A stretch of DNA of 64,000 nucleotides from Cephalotus follicularis (lineage: Eukaryota; Streptophyta; Magnoliopsida; Oxalidales; Cephalotaceae): assembly GCA_001972305.1 (NCBI GenBank), contig BDDD01000876.1, positions 1-64,000 on the forward strand, written 5' to 3'. The notes beneath the pieces were generated by a model that was given only the letters and a program-made list of their open reading frames with translations, did not search any database and was not told where the DNA came from. This document shows, one piece after another, positions 23,757 to 35,298 of the stretch (positions are counted from its first letter, which is position 1; each line of letters starts with the position of its first letter). The translations under genes were made by a program, and so were the position numbers.

Positions 23757-24863
23757 AGTAGGTGCTGTCATCTGACCCCTCGGGCAATCCCTTGCTAAAT
23801 GTCCAGCTGTCCCGTGCTTCATCCAACAATCTTTCTGCTGGTGGCCTTCACGACCACAATGAAAACAATCCCCAGGCTTCGTATTACTCCCCTGACTAGC
23901 AGACTGGTTGGATCTATTTCTTGGTGATTTTGTTGGAGAACTGCTGCCCTGCCACTTCGATGATGCTGACCTAGACTGAGTAGATGTTTGTTTACTCTGT
24001 TATGCTCGGGCCCTCTCGGCCCGATCTTCGCTCGATATGCTATCCAACAATCTTGCCTTTTGGGAGACCTCTACAAAAGTCCCAAGCTCCATAGCTCTAA
24101 TCCGAGACCGAAGATCTGGTCGTAAACCCCTCAGAAACCTCCGAATCTTCTTTTCCTCGTCTACCACCAGATAAACTGAATGTCTGGCAAGCTCTACAAA
24201 TCGGGCCTGATACTCGGCCACAGTCATGTCACCGTGCCGCAGCTCCAAGAGCTCTGTCTCTCTCCTCTCTCGTTCTATCGGGGGTACATAGGTCGCCAGG
24301 AACTCCTCCTGAAACCCCTCCCAAGTACTAACAACTCCAGTGGCCTCCCATTTGGCTTTAACCATCTCCCACCAGTGAGTGGCCTCACCCAATAATCGGT
24401 ACACAACAAACCTTAGTTTCTGTCTGTCAGTGCACTCCATAACCTCGAAGATCTTCTCTAGATCCTGTAACCACCTCTCAGCAATAGCAGCGTCAAGCTC
24501 CCCTTTGAAACTGGGAGGATTCTGCCTCATGAATCTCTCAAGGTTCCTGCCAAACCGGCTACCATCATCATGCACACCCTGAGCTGGAGCCATCGGCTGA
24601 GACTGAGCTTGAACATACAATCTTCGCATCTATTCCATATTCGCCGCATTAGCAGTTATCTGTTGCTGATTAGCAGCTATCTGCTGCTGGACGTAGTCAG
24701 CGATGCGGTCCATCGGATCTCTCACACCAGGTGCCGCCTCCGGAACATTCATGTTGGCAGCCCCCTGTGGAACATCATTCATTGGATCTCCCCCAAGAAT
24801 CACCTCCTCGGGAACATCCTCATCAACAACTCTACGCCTTCCGCGCCTTCTCCGATCGTCCAT
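23757..24863 (-). pseudogene. G1 gag, two in-frame stops
   Basis: The ATG at 24861-24863 begins MDDRRRRGRRR, 124 bp after the primer-binding site. A TAG (24630-24632) and a TAA (24000-24002) break one continuous frame. The central part (24629-24003) matches plant retrotransposon gag (ERWLQDLEKIFEVM ... GEATHWWEMV). The zinc knuckle CFHCGREGHQQKDC (CX2CX4HX4C) is intact near 23870-23830. A second knuckle has lost its first two Cys (only 'GHLARDC' remains); G2 has both. Gag would form the particle and bind RNA. Confidence 0.9.
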
Positions 24864-24875
24864 TTTTGTTCCTAT
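24864..24875 (-). promoter_or_regulatory. Splice-acceptor-like site before gag
   Basis: The minus strand reads TTATTTTTATAG|GA and then the gag ATG within 12 bases. It pairs in logic with the donor-like site conserved in the longer LTRs. The G3 equivalent is CCTCCTTAAAG|GAAAC before its ATG at 52618. Inference only. Confidence 0.35.
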
Positions 24876-24987
24876 AAAAATAACATTTATCATTAGGAAC
24901 AATCTTTATCGAGAATCCTTTCCACATAGGAACAACTCATTCAATTGCCAAGGATAGCATCCTAACTAAGCATATAAATGGATATAT

Positions 24988-24999
24988 GCTCTGATACCA
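24988..24999 (-). other. Primer-binding site of G1 (tRNA-iMet)
   Basis: The minus strand reads TGGTATCAGAGC, complementary to the 3' end of plant initiator-Met tRNA, four bases inside the 5' LTR. Confidence 0.93.
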
Positions 25000-25003
25000 C
25001 TGT

Positions 25004-25659
25004 TGTCACACCCCGCTTCGTTAAGAACATAAGTCATGGCAATTTAACACAATTATTCAGCTTATAAAATACGATAAAATTTAAAACTTCGATTCCATTA
25101 ACATTTGCGGAAGCACTTAACTCCGGTCACTGGTCCAAGCTTCCCAAAACACAGCCCAACACCAAGCTTTTTGGGTCACACACACACACTTCCTCTCCCT
25201 TCTCCTTCACACTTTTGAACTCTCTTCTCCTTTCGACGAAAATGGTGAAGATTGAAGGAGAGAAAACGCGTTTTTATGGAGAACACAGCCCTCTCTCTCT
25301 TCTCCTTTCTCTGGCCACATTTAAACAAAACACTCCCCATTTTCCACCAACAGTTTGGCACGCACGTTATGCTGCCAGACCTGTCGACAGTCAACTGCCT
25401 AGACCTGGTAGTCGGCTGTCCCTGCCGACACTATCCAGCCGACTGTCTCTCACAATAGGCAGCTGGTTCATTCCCACAGGTTCCATTCGACTGCCTCTTC
25501 CTGGCAGTCGGCTGCCCGCCCTGCTTCAGCACCTCCACACTTTGACTTTTGCCCATGTTTAACATTACAAAAAGGGAAAAGTCATAATTCTCATTAATTC
25601 AATGAATAAAGTACATTGTAAAAACAACCTTACACTTTATGAAAATCCCGGACGTTACA
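25004..25659 (-). mobile_element. G1 5' LTR
   Basis: The 656-bp LTR has ends TGTCACACCCCG (25004) and GGACGTTACA (25659) on the plus strand. CAGTCGACTG-type palindromes lie at about 25380-25515. The minus strand has a TTTAAAT element near 25320 where relatives have a TATA box. Confidence 0.93.
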
Positions 25660-25664
25660 AAAAG

Positions 25665-27536
25665 TCAATACTTGCTGAAATGGCATACCACTGGCGATCT
25701 CGCAAGACCTGCCATGTTTAGTACAACCACTTCCCATGGCATTCTACAAGCTTGGAATGCACTAACACATCATTGAAGGAGACTACGATGATATGGTCAA
25801 GATATGGATTACACACCCCTTCCATAAAGTTCGTGAATGTAGTAGGGAATTGATCATCCCCTTTAACGACACTACGATCCACCCACAAGGTCCATATCGT
25901 GACTTGGAGATTGTCGATAATAACATATATCCAAATGGATCCACCTTAGTAATCATTCCTAACTCATCCATCGGCAACACTAGGAGGTTTGCCATCATAT
26001 AGGTTCGGCTATCTTTATAGCGCACGACTCACACACTCCTTCAGGATGAATAGATTCTACCATTGGGGTGTTAACTTACATAACATTCCATAAGGGTTCT
26101 GGTTTCACATTAGCATGACATATAAGTCACAAGGCAATACATGAACTGAGCGAATCCGGGTCTATAACCATATCTTTGCCATGCCATAACCATATACCAT
26201 AACTTGTACAGTACACGTCCTGTAGTCAGGCTCGTCGACCCTTCCTCTCGGTGCCACACAGATCTACCACGGTCATCTCAGCCAGTGACCTGTTCGCTTC
26301 ACATGTCATGGCCCTCACTGTCACACCATTGGTATATCTCATGGGGTTTCAAAGGGGTTGCCTTTTCGAAGTCGGCCTCCCTAGCAAGTCTAGACTACTC
26401 GGTGGCCTCAGAAATGGCCTACTCAGTAGCCTTAGGTGTTAGCCTAACTAGGGAATCCTTTAAGGATAGAACCCAAGCAAAACTAGAAACTTCATATAAA
26501 ATAGGACATTTGGGCGTCAACACCATCCTCTAGGCGTCGACGTCATCACTGCAGGCATCAACGTGTAACACTGGTTAATGCACAGAAACGCGAAAGAATG
26601 GCTGCTCACCTCTAGGGTGTCAACTCTTCACTCATAGGTGTCGACACTATGAACCAATGCGTCGACATGTTGATCGACAGAGAGGTTGAAAAACAAAGGA
26701 GAATTTCTACCAAACCCCTGGAAACAATCAACCAGATACTCTGAACCCTTCTCTAGAGGTAAGGATGTTAACTCACCCAGAAACATGTCCAGGTATTCAC
26801 AAACAACCAAAACATCCTCAAACCTCGGTACCAGTCTCCTGTTATCGGTCAGATATGCCAGATATCCATTGTAACCTTGTCCCATAAGTCTATCAGCATG
26901 AAGGTCTGATATCATCTGAACTGGCTGATGATCCAAAGTCCCAATAAACTGGAATTGAGACTATCTTGATATATTGAAGGTTACGACCTCCCCGTACCCA
27001 TCCATATGGGTACAATATGCGGCTAACCAATCCATCCTATATCCTTAGGAGGGTTAACTAAGCACAAGGACTGTCTTCCGACTATACCATCACAATCCGG
27101 ACCATTACGATCCGTAATGATATGATCCGTAAACATATCATATCCGTATCCACACCTTATCCCTTAACCATAACCGCACGATCCCCAGCCATACGATTCA
27201 TGGTTGTACGGTCCGCAACCGTACGATCCATAACTGTATAACCAGCCCATACCACAAATCTGTGAGACTAGGTCAAATTGTATGTCCTCGATAATTCCCG
27301 ACCGTGGGACTAGTCTAAATGTGGTATGGTAGTTCCTTTCCTTTTCCGTTCCATATCTACTTGTTTAAGAGACAAAGATTCAGCTATCGACTTCTTATAC
27401 TCATAATTCCAAGAAACTCCATGTAACACTTATCATTCCGCTATTCAAAGTAACTCTAATTAGCACTTTATTGCCATCAATCATTCTCAATTCCCATATC
27501 CAAGGACCCTATCCTGGCATATCCAGCATAGGACCG
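25665..27536 (-). pseudogene. H1 internal relic: RT, protease linker, leader
   Basis: On the minus strand, 25665-26000 is decayed RT, with 'SFNDVLVHSK' (25770-25800) in place of the catalytic motif, so the first Asp is Asn. 26040-26620 is LTR-like sequence with GACGTCGAC-type motifs that also occurs at 52860-53100 and has no place in pol. 26628-26936 reads as the protease-RT linker ('GYNGYLAYLTDNR...'), and 26940-27045 as the protease tail (DWLAAYCTHMD). 27070-27245 has repeats of 'gtacgatcc'. The rest to 27536 is leader. No gag was found. Confidence 0.7.
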
Positions 27537-27548
27537 GCTCTGATACCA
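27537..27548 (-). other. Primer-binding site of H1 (tRNA-iMet)
   Basis: The minus strand reads TGGTATCAGAGC next to the 5' LTR, which begins at 27552. Confidence 0.9.
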
Positions 27549-27551
27549 AGT

Positions 27552-30500
27552 TGTCGCGCCCCGAACCGCAAGGGTAAACCCCCACGATCTAACGCGTGAT
27601 ATTCATTCTCTTCAGTCATTCAATCCTATATAATCATACACCAAAAAGTGCTATAAAATTTAAACTTTAAATCAAAGTCATATAAGCAGAAGAACCAATA
27701 TATAACAGCAGCGGAATAATCAAATCAAATAAAAACTAACTCTTAACATCTCCCAAAATTTCGGCATGAAGTATTGGTTTATAGGACTAAACCCCCTGTA
27801 AAGGAAAACTCAATTTATATCTCAACACTCCTGAAGGAAGAAACATCAGTTTATATACATAGCCCTCAGCAATCAAAACTAAACCAGTATCAGATCATTC
27901 TAATGCCTCAAATGATGGGCTTGTCCTTGTTTAATACATCAATACACATATCATAAGCACTGCCACATGCCGGCAGGTCGATAGCTAAAATAAAACATCT
28001 CTAATATATCTTTAGATCTGTCTCTTATACATAACAAGTCTTATATCTCAAAACATTTTAATCATAAACATGAGGCCCCTTTTATACAACTCTTATATGC
28101 CACCCATATAAGCAAATCCAAATACAAGCAACTCCACACACAATTGGCTAACAAAAGTTGTGATAGAAAACCTGTCATTCTCAGCTTACCTCGTTGCAAT
28201 CCATCACCTGTGCCTCAGCCTGACCCATTCCACACACAGGGGAAATGGGTCAGCGACATAATGTCGTGTAGGTATACTATGCTATGCATGCAAGAGTATA
28301 ATGATGTATGTGTGCAACAGTATATCAATGTATGTCATGTAGTGCATCAGCACAATGGTGATATGCGTGCAACAGTATATCAATGTATGTCATGTAGTGT
28401 ATCAGCATAATGGTGATATGCGTGAAACAGTATAATATATATATGTATGGTATGTCGTGTGCACAAATGACAATTGTGGACAGCGTCAGTATACCAACTG
28501 TCCCTAAGCAGAGGTATACTGGGCTGGTCCTAATTACATAAAAGGCCATAGCTCTGTAGACAATCCATATAACAATCAATATCAATGATAGGGACAACTA
28601 GTCCATAGGTCTGAGTACTACTCTGCCCCTCCGGCCCGAGATAGTACTACCACTGACTACCTACCCTTTTGAGGTCGTAGCCGAGTGGGGAAGAGATAAC
28701 GCTGATCACATCATGGCTAAGCCGTAAAAACGGCCAGAGCCCGTAAATATAGTGGTAAAGCCGTAAAAACGGTCAGAAACCGTAGTATGTGGTAAAGCCG
28801 TAAAAACGGTCAGAACCCATAGTATGGTGGTAAAGCCGTAAAAACGGTCAGAACTCATGGCACCAAGAACCTCCAATGATGATGTGATCGAACACCCATA
28901 ATCCTCGCGACGGAAACGTAGGTTATGGATGGGTTATCTCATAGGTCTCAAACAATAATATATATCATAGTTGTACTTTGTAATACTCGTAACCCATAAC
29001 ATATATTTGTTTAAAGGATAGGGACCATTTCATAAAGGATCTCATAGGATCCACATCCATCAAAACATATAAAGATCATTTCATAATCATAAGTCATTTT
29101 TCATATCCAATGGCCATTCCGTGTTCATAATCCATTTTGTAATCATATTTTTTTTCATATATCATTTGGTTAGTCCCTATCGAAATTATAATGAATGGAA
29201 AGGGAGTCCAAATGGGAGTATCCGTGCCCAGATGTCCCAATGGAAGTACCTGAGCATTTTGAAATCCAAAAAACAATGGAAAGGAAGTCCAAATAAGATA
29301 TTCGCGTCTCGATATCCCAATGGAACTACCTGACCATTTTGAAAACCATTTAAAAACCATTTGTGTAAAACTCTTTTATTGAGTACTTTCCTTAAAACTT
29401 CACTTGAACATCGATTTAGAAATCGAAAGTGATACATAAGGATTTCCATAGGTTACAAATCCTTAGGGAGGCTTTTTATGGGATCTGGTTGCAGATAAAA
29501 CCATTTTGGATGGAAAACCATGTAAAACAGTGTGTTTGGACTGAATAGGGAACTAAGCATCGATGCTTAGCCCCGGGCGTCAATAGTTTTAAAAAGCACA
29601 AGTATAAAGAGTCAACGGTTTGTTTGAAAGCATAAAGCGTCGACTGGTTGGTTTAACTCATAAAAGCGTCGACAGGTTTAGTTTTGAAAGCATAAAGCGT
29701 CGACGGTTTTGATAGAAAATGCAGTTTGTGAAAGAGTTCGTAAACCAATGGAACTATGTCCAAAATAGTTCAAAGCCTTTTAAAATTCATCCCATAGCCC
29801 GTGAATTAAGAGAAGGCAAGAACTCATCTCCTCTTAATTCAACGTCGAACCCTTATATCATATGCCCTATGCAGTATATATATCCATCCGTATGCTCGTA
29901 TATATATATATATATATATATATACACAATCATGCATCCACACAAATACAATTCGTACACATATCAATCCAAATAATCATTTAGAATGCATGAATGTAAT
30001 GCAAGCAATAGTATAACCTACCTCTTAGCAACTGAGCTCGTAAAGCTCGGAAATCCTCTATCCTTGATCGTTTCCTTTATCCTGCATGTACAACACATTT
30101 CTGTTACACTCTACGCACGAAAACCAAGAACAGCCATCATCGTAGCTTCAACCAGTTCCCGGCCAACTCATTTAACTCTAGCGAAACCCAAAAACAGGTT
30201 CCACATTGGACGATATTTTCAAAACCATCGGAGCTCACCGTGACTCGCCGTGAAACGCGTTGTCACGGCCGGCAGTGAGTCAACTCACTGAGTCAACTCG
30301 CCGCTCAACCACAGCTTCGGTCACCACTCAAAATCACTACACAATCATCAATTCTCCGCATCATTGCCAGAGACTCGTCGTGAAGCGCGCTGTCACGGCC
30401 GTCCAGTGAGTTCAACTCACTAAGTTGACTCACCGATCGTCCTCAACTCTAGCTACAACCATAAAACGCATCATAACCACAAGACAAACACGTCTAAGCC

Positions 30501-30983
30501 CTTAACTCGCCGAGACTCGGCACTAAACGTACGGTCCAAGGTGGCAGTGGGTCAACTCGCTGAGTCGACCCGTCAGTTCAAATCTAGCCGATTCTGGTCG
30601 AATGGCGCCAAATCAGCCACTAAAATAGGTGTAGCCGGCCTCCTAGGTGAAGACCGGACCTTCCCGCGATGCTAACCGGTGGTGGAACGCTCGGCAACGC
30701 ACGACTGTGGCGACGTCGGGGAGAAGAAAGAAAGAGAAAAGGAAGAAGAGAAAGAGGAGGTTACCATGGGTGAAGTTGCACCACTCGCTTCCCGGTCTGG
30801 CGCCTTCGCCGTCATCTTCTCCGACGTCTCTCTCCCCCTCTGGTTCTCTCTCCTGAATGCGTCCTCTCTCACACTCTCTCCCTTAACGCGTTAAAGTGCC
30901 TGGCGTTTTAACGCCATGCGCTTTTCTTCTTCTTCTTCTTCTTTTTTTCACAAATATATATATGTATTTATTGGGGGCTTACA
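27552..30983 (-). mobile_element. H1 5' LTR (family A)
   Basis: 3432 bp with plus-strand ends TGTCGCGCCCCG and GGGGGCTTACA. It is uninterrupted and serves as reference for the broken 3' LTR. It includes the 55-bp repeat (28270-28435), the CCGTAAAAACGG array (28725-28860), GCGTCGAC motifs (29570-29705), a donor-like site near 30015-30025 (minus strand AAGAG|GTAGG), GAGTCGACTC-type palindromes (30275-30300, 30405-30430), TTAACGCGTTAA at 30883-30894 and the hairpin TGGCGTT/AACGCCA at 30901-30916. Confidence 0.94.
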
Positions 30984-31129
30984 CATTTTGGGCCTTATAA
31001 TTGCGGGCTTCAGTACGCAATATCTGTTATTGCCTTGGGCTTCCATTGGGCTTCATTACAGCAACACGCTGTGCCAAATATTACAACAATTATTTATACA
31101 ATTATTGTTATAAAATTTGGCGCATTACA
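30984..31129 (-). mobile_element. H2 3' LTR, right part
   Basis: The start continues the LTR broken at 9898 and the end is GGCGCATTACA at 31129. The polypurine tract of H2 follows (minus strand GGAGGGGAGGA, 31130-31142). Confidence 0.88.
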
Positions 31130-31788
31130 TCCTCCCCTCCTAAGAGAAATCTCATCCCGAGATTCCCTAGGTTAAAAAATGTGAGGGTACAATGCCTTCA
31201 TTTCTTCCTCACGTCCCATGTGGCTTTCTCAAACCCATAATATTGCTATAGCACTTCCATTAACAAAATACCCTTCCTTCTCAACTGTTTGGTTCGATGA
31301 CCTATCACTCAGAAAGGTATCTTTTCAAGCTTGTATCCGTCCTTAACTCTAACGGCTCATATGGTAGCACGTGAGAAGGATATGGATAATACTTCCTGAA
31401 CATTAAGACATGGACACATTATGCAATACATGATCTTCCAATAGGAATTCTACTAATGCCAGGTGTTCATTTCAACTGTCATCCTAAACCATCACGTTCC
31501 CGTTGTGCCACCATGGTCCATGGCATATACTCTACCTTATATGGTAGGTTTCGATCACGTAGGCTGAGGGGTAAGGCAAGCCTATAGGATACTGTGCCCA
31601 CTCTTTCGTCATGTCATTCCACCATATTGGGCTTCAGGTCCCAGTACGTCTTGCTAATTGCCGGATGTACTGAGAAACTAGAGCGATAGGCTTGTGACCA
31701 TAGCTCATTCTTCAACCATTTATTGTAAAGGATACAAACTCTGTTTTGGGATCTTATCAATCCATCACCACGAATAGAGAATTCGAGA
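31130..31788 (-). pseudogene. H2 polypurine tract and integrase-end relic
   Basis: It aligns with H1 18188-18900, including a weak integrase zinc-domain piece (HP...WDL) near 31690-31640. Stops occur in every frame. It is cut at TTGAA (31789-31793) by the next solo LTR. Confidence 0.72.
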
Positions 31789-32108
31789 TTGAATGTAAGG
31801 CCCCAAATTTTATAAATAATTATTTTAATATTGGTACAGTGTATGGCCGTGTTGAGCCGATGAATCCCGAATTAATAAAAGGTATCGCGTATTGGAGCCG
31901 CAAATCATAAGGCCCAAAATGATTAATAAAGCCCATTTTTAATGCGCGACAATAAGCCCCTATGTTCGCATTTTTATTGCGATTATTTTGGTACCCTTTC
32001 GGATAATTAATATTGCCGTTTACGGATTAAACGGGACCCAGGCCTTAGTATTTTGGCTGGTAAATACCAAGAAAGTAAGCAAAATTGAAGAGGAGACAAA
32101 AGAGAACA

Positions 32109-32167
32109 CACGGGCGCATAAGGCGCCCGTGCGAAGAGAAGAGACCAGGCGTTAAAACGCCTGGTCT
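32109..32167. other. Two adjacent perfect hairpins in family A LTR
   Basis: Stem 1 is CACGGGCGC/GCGCCCGTG with loop ATAAG (32109-32131). Stem 2 is AGACCAGGCGTT/AACGCCTGGTCT with a two-base loop (32142-32167), 12 bp without mismatch. In other LTRs the second stem has another sequence but still pairs. Confidence 0.85.
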
Positions 32168-33364
32168 GTGAATGAAAGAGGGAGACAGAGAGGGCGTTCG
32201 GGAGAGAGAAACCGGTAGAGAGATCGGGAGAGAGCGCCGGAGCAAGCCACCGGACCGGGAGAGTGCGGCGGTCAGCCCAGGACCTCCACCGGACGGTAAC
32301 TCCTCCTTCCTCTTCCTCTTTTTCCTTCTTTTTCTCTTCTCCTTCCCCGACGTTTTGGCCTCTGCCGTGCGTTTCCCGGCGCCGTTGGCGTCGCGGAGGG
32401 TGCTGGTCTTCGTCTAGAAGGCTAGCTCTTCCCGATTTGACCACCGGTTTGGCGTCAATCGGCCGGAAACGGCCGGAAACGAACTGGCGAGTTGACTCAG
32501 TGGAGTCAACTCACGGCCGCCTTGAACGGTGCGTTTAGCGCCGAGTCTCGGCGAGTTAATGCCTTGAATGTGTTTGTATGGTGGTTGTGATGCTTTTTAT
32601 GGCGTTGGTCGGAGCTGAGGACGACCGGCGAGTCAACTCAGTGAGTTGAACTCACTGGCCGGCCGTGTCACGGCGATTCACGGCGAGTCTGTGGCACCGA
32701 CGCGTAGAACTGATGGTTGCGAGGCGATTTTGGGTTGTGACCGAGGCTGCGGTTGACCGGCGAGTTGACTCAGTGAGTTGACTCGTTACCGACCGTGACA
32801 ACGCGTTTCGCGACGAGTCACGATGAGCCTCCGATGGATTTGAACATATCGCCCAATGTGGAACCTGTTGTTGGGTTTCGCCGGAGATAAACGAGTCGGC
32901 CGAAAACTGGCCGAAGCTCCGATAACGACTGTTCTTGGTTTCCGTACGTAGAATGTAACGGAAATGTGTTGTACATGCAGGATAAAGGAAATGATCAGGG
33001 ATAAGCGAAACGATCAAGGATAGAGGATTTCCGAGCTTTATGAGCTCAGTTGCTACGAGGTAGGTTATACTATTGCTTGCATTGCATTCATGCATTTTAA
33101 ATGATTATATGAATTGATGTGTACGAATTGTACTTGCATGGATGCATGATTGTATATACATATATACATATACATATACAAGTATTCGGATGGATATGCA
33201 TATTGCATATGACACATGATGTAAGGGTTCGATATTGAATTAAGAGATGAGTTCTTGCCTTCTCTTAATTCACGGGCTATGGGATGAATTTTAAAAGGCT
33301 TTGAACTGTTTCGGACATAGTTCCATTGGTTTACGAACTGTTTCACAAACTATATTTTCTATCA

Positions 33365-33560
33365 AAACCATCGACGCTTTATGCTTTCAAAACTAAACCC
33401 GTCGACGCTTTCATATCTTAAACTGAGTAGTCGATGTTTTATACTTATGTTTTCTAAACTTGTCGACGCTCGTATGAGTTAAACCAAACAGTCAACGCCT
33501 TATGCTTTAAAACAAACCGTTGACATTTATACTTATGCTTTTTAAAACTGTTAACGCCCG
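33365..33560. repeat. GTCGACG motif array with ~30-bp period
   Basis: TCGACG or a decayed form lies at 33371, 33402, 33431, 33463, 33492, 33521 and 33551, spaced 29-32 bp, in AT-rich sequence with 'tttatgctttaaaac'. The equivalent arrays in minus-oriented LTRs are at 16801-16892 (spacings 29, 28, 31), 29637-29705 and 836-895. Confidence 0.88.
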
Positions 33561-34229
33561 GGGCTAAGCATAGACGCTTAGTGCCCTATTCAGCCCAAAC
33601 ACACTGTTTTACATGGTTTTCCATCAGAAATGATTTTATCTTCAACCGGATTCCATAAAAAGCCTCCCTAAGGCTTTGTAACCTATGGAAATCCTTATGT
33701 ATCACTTTTGATTTATAAATCGATGTTCAAAGTGAAGTTTAAGGAAAGTGCTCAATAAAGGAGTTTTACGCAAATGGTTTCTAAATGGTTTTAAAATGGT
33801 CAGGATAGTTCCATTGGGATATCGAGACGCAGATATCTTATTTGGACTTCCTCTCCCTTGTTTTATGGATTCTAGAATGGTCGGGTGCTTCCATTGGGAC
33901 ATCTGGGCGCGGATACTCCCATTCGGACTCCCTTTCCATTCGTTACAACTTCGTTAGGGACCAACCAAACGATATATGAAAAATTGATTACAAAACGGAT
34001 TATGGACACAAAAATGGCCATTGGATATGAAGAATGACTTATGATTATGAAATGATCTTTATATGATTTGACGGATGTGGATCCTATGAGATCCTTTACA
34101 AATGGTCCCTATTATTTAAAAACATACATGATTTTGGGTCACAACTACGGAATGGATTATTGATTATATTGTATGAGACTAACGAGATAACCCGTTCTTG
34201 ACATTCATTTCCATCGTGAATGTCAGGAA

Positions 34230-34560
34230 CGATAGACCCATATACATCGAGCGGACCCCATACACATGGGTGGACCCACATACATTGAGCGGACCCCATA
34301 CACATGGGTGGACCCATATACATCCACGCATATCTCCATTATGCTGATGCACTACATACATACATATATACTGTTGCACGCATATCTCCATTATGCTGAT
34401 GCACTACATGACATACATTGATATACTGTTGCACGCATATCTCCATTATGCTGATGCACTACATGACATACATTGATATACTGTTGCACGCATATCTCTA
34501 TTATGCTGATGCACTACATGACATACATTGATATATTTGTTACACGCATACACTATTATA
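34230..34560. repeat. 46-bp duplication and 55-bp tandem repeat
   Basis: 'gcggaccccatacacatggg' recurs 46 bp apart at about 34250-34320. It is followed by about three and a half copies of the 55-bp unit that carries 'gcatatctccattatgctg' (starts near 34324, 34379, 34434 and 34489). Confidence 0.85.
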
Positions 34561-35298
34561 CTGTTGCATGCATAGCATAGTATACCTACAAGACATTATG
34601 TCGCTGACCCATTTCCCCTGTGTGCGGAATGGGTCAGGCTCAGGCACAGGTGATGGATTGCAACAAGGTAAGCTGGGAAGGACAGGTTTTCTATAACCGA
34701 TTTTGTTAACCAATTGTATATGGAGTTGCTTGTATATGAGTTTGTTTATATGAGTTGTAAAAAGGGCCTCGAGTTAAATGAACCGTATGGATATGTTAGA
34801 CTTGTTATGTATAAGAGACAGGTAAAGATGTTATAGTGATGTTTTATTTCAGCTATCGACCTGCCGACATGTGGCAGTGCTTATGATATGGGTGTTGATG
34901 TAAAAGATATAGACAGGACCCCCCTATTGTGATAAACTGATGTTTCCTCCTTCGGGAGTGTGATTGTTGAGGGCTGAGCCCGTATATATACAGAAACTGC
35001 TGATTCCTCCTTCGGGAGTGTTGAGATATAAATTGAGTTTTTCTTTACAGGGGGTTTAGCTCTATAAACGAATACTTCATGCCGAAATTTCGGGAGATTT
35101 TAAGAGTTAGTTTTATTTTGATTTGATTAATTCCGCTGTTGTATATATGATTCTTCCGCTTATATGACTTTGGTTTAAAGTTTTAAATTTATAGCACTTT
35201 TTGGAGTATGAATTATATGACTAAATGGACTGAAGGGAACGAATATCGCACGTCGGATCGTGGGGGTTTACCCTCGCGGTTCGGGGCGCGACATTGAA

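Larger units (their letters stand above)
19683..25659 (-). mobile_element. G1: complete Ty3/gypsy chromovirus, TSD AAAAG
   Basis: This 5977-bp element has 5' LTR 25004-25659, primer-binding site 24988-24999, gag-pol 24863-20273, polypurine tract at 20228-20242 and 3' LTR 19683-20227, all minus strand. AAAAG flanks it at 19678-19682 and 25660-25664. The same pol stretch without an insertion is at about 39270-39310 in H2 and serves as an empty site. Domain order is gag, protease, RT, RNase H, integrase, chromodomain, the Ty3/gypsy order. Stops and a frameshift make it non-autonomous. Tekay/Del-like is my best clade call, although its LTRs are short for that clade. Confidence 0.95.
9899..30983 (-). 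mobile_element. H1: decayed gypsy element with both LTRs, TSD CGTTT/CATTT
   Basis: H1 has a 5' LTR (27552-30983), primer-binding site (27537-27548), decayed internal region and a 3' LTR (9899-18187) preceded by a polypurine tract, all on the minus strand. The duplications CGTTT (9894-9898) and CATTT (30984-30988) differ by one transition. Removing H1 rejoins the host LTR: 'ctttattagccgttt' runs into 'tgggccttataattg', as in the uninterrupted copy near 2380-2415. The internal region hosts G1, and the 3' LTR hosts two nested solo LTRs. No gag was recognised, and pol is a relic. Confidence 0.92.
31794..35293 (+). mobile_element. Complete solo LTR, family A, TSD TTGAA
   Basis: 3500 bp, TGTAAGGCCCC to GGGGCGCGACA. 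TTGAA lies at 31789-31793 and 35294-35298. The empty counterpart is H1 at about 18905-18920. It carries two hairpins (32109-32167), GAGTTGACTC-type palindromes (32485-32515, 32625-32650, 32755-32790), a donor-like GAG|GTAGG at 33057-33064, GTCGACG motifs at 30-bp spacing (33371-33555), a 46-bp duplication (about 34235-34325) and a 55-bp repeat (34320-34560). It is the best reference for family A. Confidence 0.96.

Noticed and set aside
24988..24999. tRNA-like sequence TGGTATCAGAGC at several places
   Set aside because: Only the 12-base primer-binding complement is present, next to LTRs. No cloverleaf or full tRNA gene.
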